The translations under genes were made by a program, and so were the position numbers. This document shows positions 59,146-64,000 of a stretch of DNA of 64,000 bases, piece after piece (position 1 is the first letter of the stretch; the number at the start of each line of letters is the position of its first letter). The DNA is from Sialis fuliginosa (Eukaryota; Arthropoda; Insecta; Megaloptera; Sialidae): the NCBI GenBank assembly GCA_961205875.1, contig OY540812.1, positions 23,073,098 to 23,137,097 of the forward strand. The letters run 5' to 3'. The notes beneath the pieces were generated by a model. The model was not told the origin of the DNA and made no database searches. It saw nothing but the letters and a program-made list of their open reading frames with translations.

Positions 59146-59444
59146 CAGTGGCGTATTCTTAAGGTCGGGGGCTTTAGGCAGAATAAATATTCGGGGCCTC
59201 AATTAAAGAAAAATTGTAGAATAAGACCAAGACTATTTTTTTGCTCTTCAAGAAATTTTGGTGTGTATAATTGACTGAAGAGCGAAATAAAATGTCTTTA
59301 TGTAGAGTTTGTAGAGTGATGACCTTTTTTTTTATTTTTTCATATGAATTATTACTTTATTTATACACCGACCCCTTCGTTAGCTTAGGCGCCCCTTTAC
59401 CTTGGGGCCGTTGCCTAAAGTGCCTACTGTATAACGCGTCACTG
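59146..59444. mobile_element. 299-bp hAT MITE with 8-bp target duplication
   Basis: Starts CAGTGGCGTATTCTTAAGG and ends TAACGCGTCACTG. Flanks are ACACTAAC (59138-59145) and ACACTAAT (59445-59452), 7 of 8 identical. Inner words GGGGGCTTTAGGCAG and TTGGGGCCGTTGCCTAAAG pair approximately. A 65-codon frame inside is not a gene. Confidence 0.85.
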
Positions 59445-59559
59445 ACACTAATAGTTAGCAGCACATAAAATCTAAAAAAAAAAGAAAATAGTTGCAATCG
59501 CATTTAACTATTTACCAATCGTTAATATCGTAGAGAAAACTACTGCACAGGTAAAACCA

Positions 59560-59780
59560 CGTGAAAAAGGGAGATCTACCGAGGTCACTTAATTAGTCCT
59601 CACCTAGACTACAACACAGAGCATCATCGTCTGGGGTGTGCTTAGCGCTATTTCTATTGGGTATTTGTGGTAATTACTACAGTAGCGACATCTCCTTAGT
59701 GGCTGCTGCACTACAGAGCCATCTGTCTGTCACTCAAACTACCACTAATTGCCCATTGACATATCTAGATGGAGGTGTGT
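59560..59780. promoter_or_regulatory. GC-richer island, candidate cis-regulatory element
   Basis: Contains a CACGTG E-box (AAACCACGTGAAAAAGG), GGTCACTTAATTAGTCC, GTGGTAATTACTAC and CATCTGTCTGTCAC (Meis/Hth-like). Unique in the window. Confidence 0.35.
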
Positions 59781-59902
59781 GTGGTTAGAATATGTAATGG
59801 ACTTGAAAATGGACAGTGATGTATTTGTAATGTAATATGGACACTATAGATGTGTACCTATATATGTAGGTATTTGTATGGTGGAATTTAATTTATATAT
59901 AA

Positions 59903-60463
59903 GGTACTGCCACCAGTCTAGGATCATATCCCAGTGTTGGATTCTTGTTTAATTAAATTTACTAAATTATAAATATTTGTTGATATTTGATAACTACCAT
60001 TACTGAATCATAATCTATAGACACTTAACTGTAAAATACCTTATTTTGATAACAAGCAATGGATGTCAAAATGGTAGATATTTAAACTAATTATTAGTAT
60101 AATCTATTTATTAATTATTATATTATCATAGCATCTGCTTTTCATTGTTTCTAATTTTACGAATCTTTATTTTATAACTTTTGTATCGTAGTACTTATCA
60201 TTTTGTAATCAGCAAGTGTCCATCACTACGTGCCCATTATTGGTGTTAATTTATCCATTGCTGGAGAAAAAACACAAACAAATAAAGCACTATAATCTAA
60301 AAAATAAACTATATTTGCGAACTTTTGTAATTAAATTGATTTAATAAAGAAGTACTTGTTTTATTAATAACATGAAATCATGAGAATTACAAAAAAGAAG
60401 CCCATCAATCTAAAAAACAAAAATATTTTTTGGTGTTTCTATAGAGTTGGCAATACTGACCAT
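59903..60463 (-). mobile_element. repeat family 3, copy B (reversed)
   Basis: Reverse-complement counterpart of 37062-37652: GGTACTGCCACCAGTC at its left equals the right end of copy A, and AAAAAAGAAGCCCATCAATC its left part. Shared inner phrases keep the same order. Ends diverged; the 60.46-kb boundary is approximate. Confidence 0.7.
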
Positions 60464-60599
60464 GTGAAAGTGCTTCTAAAAATGACATTTACTGTTTATA
60501 CTGTATTTTTTAATGTCAAAATTAGATTTAAAACATTATTATATTTATGCGTTATTAGTTTAGATATTTAAAAAAAAGATCAAATAAGCTTAACAAAAA

Positions 60600-60735
60600 T
60601 TATCTTCAAAATATACTCACGAACTCACGTACGAGAAAAATGTACTAACGCACGGTTGTTTTAATTTGACTTACGATCACGCACGCTCACAATTCAAGAT
60701 TTGAAAATCGCTCAAGCTCCGCGCCCAGCTCTAAC
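60600..60735 (-). repeat. probable repeat fragment rich in GTGAGCGTGCGTGA
   Basis: On the minus strand it reads AGAGCTGGGCGCGGAGC, then GTGAGCGTGCGTGATCG and ACGTGAGTTCGTGAG. The wording resembles simple GTGAGC-type repeats after a GAGCTGGGC start. No gene. Confidence 0.35.
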
Positions 60736-61806
60736 CTTAACAGAATCTATTACATTCTTCCAAAATTATACAAACTAAAAATGTGTAAAAATATTCTGCA
60801 ATTATTTTTGTTAAGTCACACCAATATTTAAATAGGGGTATTTGCATGTAATAATATTTTATTTTTATGTACGCTATTTTTGAATAGTATTAATTTATGC
60901 AAATACCTACATCTAAATTGATAATACATTTTCATTTATACTTATATATATGCTCGATTCTTAATAACACAAACAGAAAAATATTGGTATATTTATCAAT
61001 AATATTACAAAAATTCTACGTCTACATAAAATCATACAAAACGAGAGTAATTCCATCTCTATATATCAATTTTAATGTCCCTACCTATATTTGTTTGAAT
61101 ATATACATAAATATGAACACTATATAATTTAAACCAAGTCATATTTTTCGTACATACCCTCTATCATAAAATTCTGTTCACCCACATCTACGCAATATTT
61201 AAGTGCATTAGAGAAAGACAAAAGATACTAAAACATAAAATAACTTCTAAAACAATCTACTTTTATCAGTGTGCTCTTTACTTGTTATTTTCATCATAAA
61301 AAGGTTGATAAAATGGAAAACTGACTGAATTATGCGATGAACCAACGCACTTAGAGCTATCGCGGACATAAAGGTACAGGGTACTGTCGATATATATGAC
61401 GAACTTGGGAATACGTTGATAACGAGAAAAAATGCGTATCTAAAAGGTTGTTATAGTAAATATTTATAAGTATTGCATACGTGAGATTATGTGCATTATA
61501 TAGTTATATCGCAATATCTAAATGATATGGTATTTATCTAAATTTGGAGCACTTTAATATTTTTTTTATTACATTATAGGTTGTAGTAATCAAAATGATT
61601 AACTCCAAACTACAAACAGTTTAAAACATTGTTTTTTATAAACAGAAGTAAATAGAAGAAATTATTTTACTATAGAAAATCGACACAAATTAATTCAGAC
61701 GTGGCTGGAAGAAAATCATAAAATAGTAGGGCAGACCGAGTTTATATCGTTATTAAATGTTGTTGGATATAATATTGCTTATTCAACATTCTTATATAAA
61801 TAAAGA
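60736..61806. other. AT-rich non-coding stretch
   Basis: A 76-codon frame at 60897-61127 has background composition. 61320-61440 is slightly less AT-rich (GAGCTATCGCGGACATAAAG). Nothing further. Confidence 0.55.
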
Positions 61807-62100
61807 TTAATAAAAAAATATTTTTTAAAACAAGCTTTTATTAAAATGCACTAAAAATTAAAAAAAAAAATTCAGGTTTGTATGATTGAAACCAATAAAA
61901 GTGCGGGCTTTTTGTTTCTGACAGCCATAATTATTTTCTTCTTTTACAAAAGTTATACATTTGCCTTCATGAGCGCCCCACGCTTTTATTGGTTTTAATT
62001 ATTTATACAAATCTGAAAATTTCGTGATAGCTATGAAATTTTTTTTTTTAATTAATGCATTTTTAACAAAAGCTTGTTCTAAAAAATAGTTTTTTATTAA
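61807..62100. mobile_element. repeat family 4, copy 2 (foldback)
   Basis: TTAATAAAAAA...ACAAGCTTTT.TTAAAA.TGCA at both ends in inverted orientation, then TTTCAG.TTTGTAT and ACCAATAAAAG.G(T/C)G pairs. Nearly the whole 294 bp is palindromic. Same family as 52821-53070. Confidence 0.75.
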
Positions 62101-62194
62101 TTTTTAAGCCTAAAATTAGTTGTTTATTTAATATTTTGAAAACCCATTGTGATAGTTATGAAATCGATTTATTGTTAGTATTAAACACGTATTA

Positions 62195-62310
62195 ATACTA
62201 AACCGTTGTAAAATGTGTTTGTCTTGACCTGAAACGGAAAGATCGAGTGAAAATTTTGAAATCGGAGAATAAAAAACGATCGCAAAGCTTCTCGTATCTT
62301 CGATAATAAA
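62195..62310 (+). mobile_element. dispersed repeat family 1, 3'-end fragment
   Basis: GTGTTTGTCTTGACCTGAAA, then AAACGATCGCAAAGCTTCTC and GTATCTTCGAT, as at the 3' ends of the copies at 1458 and 49839. Confidence 0.65.
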
Positions 62311-62519
62311 ACAACTCATAACAAAGATACAACGTATTTTATTCATTGTTAAATAAAAATCACATTTGCCATGAAAAACTAAAATATGTTTGAGTTGAGC
62401 CAAAACTATAACAATCACTCGAGTCAAGTCAAGTAAGCTTTGGAAAAAAGAATAGTTGATGTTTGAAATTTTTATATATTATTTAAAATTCGATGCTTAT
62501 TTTGTTAATGTATAACAGC

Positions 62520-62625
62520 AATGCCGGCTTTATGGAGGAAGGCTGGGTGACTTCCCGGGGTGCCAGTTTAGAAGGGGCGGCAGACGGCCTCATGGAAAAA
62601 ACTGCATGAATTATTTACTAGAATT
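62520..62625. mobile_element. GC-richer transposon fragment
   Basis: CAATGCCGGCTTTATGGAGG, then CTTCCCGGGGTGCCAG and GGCGGCAGACGGCC. This resembles the left portion of insect elements that begin with a '(c)agtgccggctt' phrase. No right end found. Confidence 0.35.
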
Positions 62626-62695
62626 ATTTTCTCTTTAAATAATCAATAATTTCAAATAAGTAAGTGAAGAATGTATCGGAACATATTAGGAGCAA

Positions 62696-62757
62696 TAAAT
62701 ATCGAAGATATGAGAAGCTTTGGGATCGTTTAAAAAAAGTTGTTTTCCGATTTCACA
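62696..62757 (-). mobile_element. dispersed repeat family 1, reversed 3' fragment
   Basis: On the minus strand reads GAAATCGGAAAACAAC, then AAACGATCCCAAAGCTTCTC and ATATCTTCGATATTT. About 400 bp from the forward fragment at 62195, so the two are head-to-head relics. Confidence 0.6.
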
Positions 62758-63025
62758 ATTGTCACTTGATATTTCCGTTTTATATCATTTTAAATGTTTA
62801 TCCCATTTCTTCAGAACTTATTGTTATATTATTATGAAGTTCGATAATAGTTTTTTTTGTAAATTTTTATTATTATTTTAATACATTTTGTAATAATCAA
62901 TACCATACATAAAGCAGATATACTGAATACGGTCGCACACTGTAACATTATTAAGTTTTTAAATAAATACGACACGATATTTTTTAACAATTAGTTTAAA
63001 AATTGATTTACTTGATAGAATGCAG

Positions 63026-63211
63026 CAGGGGTTATTTTAGTGTGTAGTTGTAGCTTATTTTTGCAGTTTCAAAAATGAAAACTGCAATTGTAAAAGCTAA
63101 TTTGTGTAGTTGAAAAATTGCAAAGTAGAAAGAAAATATAAAAAAGTGTAAGTGTAGAGTAAAAAGAAAAAAGGTATTTGCAGTTGAAAAATTCTCTTAA
63201 AATAATCCCTG
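63026..63211. mobile_element. 186-bp hAT MITE with near-perfect 8-bp target duplication
   Basis: Starts CAGGGGTTATTTTAG and ends TTAAAATAATCCCTG. Flanks GAATGCAG (63018-63025) and GGATGCAG (63212-63219) differ at one base. The centre repeats AAAACTGCAATTG / CAGTTGAAAAATT words. Confidence 0.85.
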
Positions 63212-63218
63212 GGATGCA

Positions 63219-63633
63219 GATCACAAAACACTTTATATAAAAATAGAAATATATTAAAATTCATTAATTTTTATCGGTAATAAAAAATCATATTAAAACA
63301 AGATGAACTATATAATATTCACTGCGAGTAAAATGGTTCAATAATATAAATTATACTTCCATTGAAACTCATACTACATGGATGATTATTTCATTTTAAG
63401 TGCATTTATTGGAGTCATAAAATAAAGTTGTGAGCGTAACGAGATTTTAACAATGTCGTTAGTAATAAAAGTGTTAGTGCCCGCTACTGCATTTCAAATG
63501 CAATAAACTAATCGTAATTTGTTACACATTATAATTGTATGTGGAGTACCTATATTTATATTATAAAAATTGTCATATATTATGCTTTCATAATTTATAA
63601 TAGTATTGATGACAACGTAAATAATAATATGTG
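63219..63633. other. AT-rich non-coding stretch
   Basis: Nothing recognised. Confidence 0.6.
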
Positions 63634-64000
63634 TAAATAAATAAAAAATATCTGCCTTAGTACCGACGGGACTTTCTTATATCCTGACAGTGAACAGTAT
63701 ACGTGATTCTTAATTTATTAACAAACATTTCTGACAATCTAATGAAATGAATGGTACATAAAGTATAGATAATATTTACTATGTACAGCACTTACAGACC
63801 GATAGACAGACACACAGACATCATGGTGAAAATAGTCAGAATGGATTCAGAGAAGGTCAAAATGGATAATTTCATCAAAATCCGGATTTTCGACTGATGA
63901 TGGAAGGATAAAATTTTATATTCAGGATAGATTTTCGTCTGAAAAGACAACCACCTTATTTTTAAAACGATCACTAATCCGGAAACGGATGTTTACTCTT
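63634..64000 (+). mobile_element. dispersed repeat family 5, longer copy at window end
   Basis: Starts AAAAATATCTGCC, shares GTATACGTGATTCTTAATTT and ACATTTCTGACA with 15791-15966, and reaches AAACGGATGTTTACTCTT at the window edge. It also holds CAGACCGATAGACAGAC and CATGGTGAAAATAGTCAGAA, and a 60-codon minus frame without homology. It may continue past the window. Confidence 0.6.

Noticed and set aside
1-64000. CRISPR arrays, operons or bacterial genes
   Set aside because: No regularly spaced direct repeats with unique spacers, no ribosome-binding-site-led gene strings; the repeats seen are eukaryotic transposon types.

Overview
The window looks like AT-rich, non-coding insect nuclear DNA. 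I find no protein-coding gene I can support. The longest open frame is 138 codons, and it runs through two self-complementary hairpins. No frame encodes a recognisable domain, and no rRNA or tRNA gene was found. Insect origin is suggested by a TTAGG-like run (137-154), by Helitron-like ends of the 'gcgaagccgcg...ctag' kind, by a retroposon tail with the common 'ccaaatttcatc' block (41045-41190), by GGTAGATGGCGCT repeats, and by a Tc1-like element carrying the 'ggtacggaaccc' motif. From memory of repeat families this combination fits Lepidoptera best. A hemipteran is not excluded.

Two layers alternate along the window. The first is a dense population of short non-autonomous transposons. The clearest are hAT MITEs with matching 8-bp target duplications at 15349, 34292, 43437, 59146 and 63026. 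Tc1/mariner-type MITEs lie at 8038, 29207, 40339 and 53683. There are large foldbacks at 19443, 21371, 24159, 44894 and 61807, Helitron-like elements at 20166, 36454 and 55243, and several multi-copy families (1458/4976/49839/62195/62696; 37062/59903; 52821/61807; 15791/63634; 4489/5895/30572/49130).

The second layer is about thirty GC-richer islands of 150-450 bp, roughly every 2 kb. They look single-copy, lack terminal repeats and hold recognisable transcription-factor-like words. Three islands carry a perfect TCCCNNGGGA palindrome, the COE/EBF (Collier/Knot) consensus; others have GATA clusters, ETS sites or overlapping RUNX sites. This layout is what a large intron or gene desert around a developmental regulator would look like. 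That is inference: no comparison could be run.

The most unusual single object is the 2.15-kb foldback at 24159-26312. Its arms each carry the same 194-bp internal direct repeat. Its centre holds a second, nested inverted repeat around a 150-bp open, protein-like segment that is not part of the arms.
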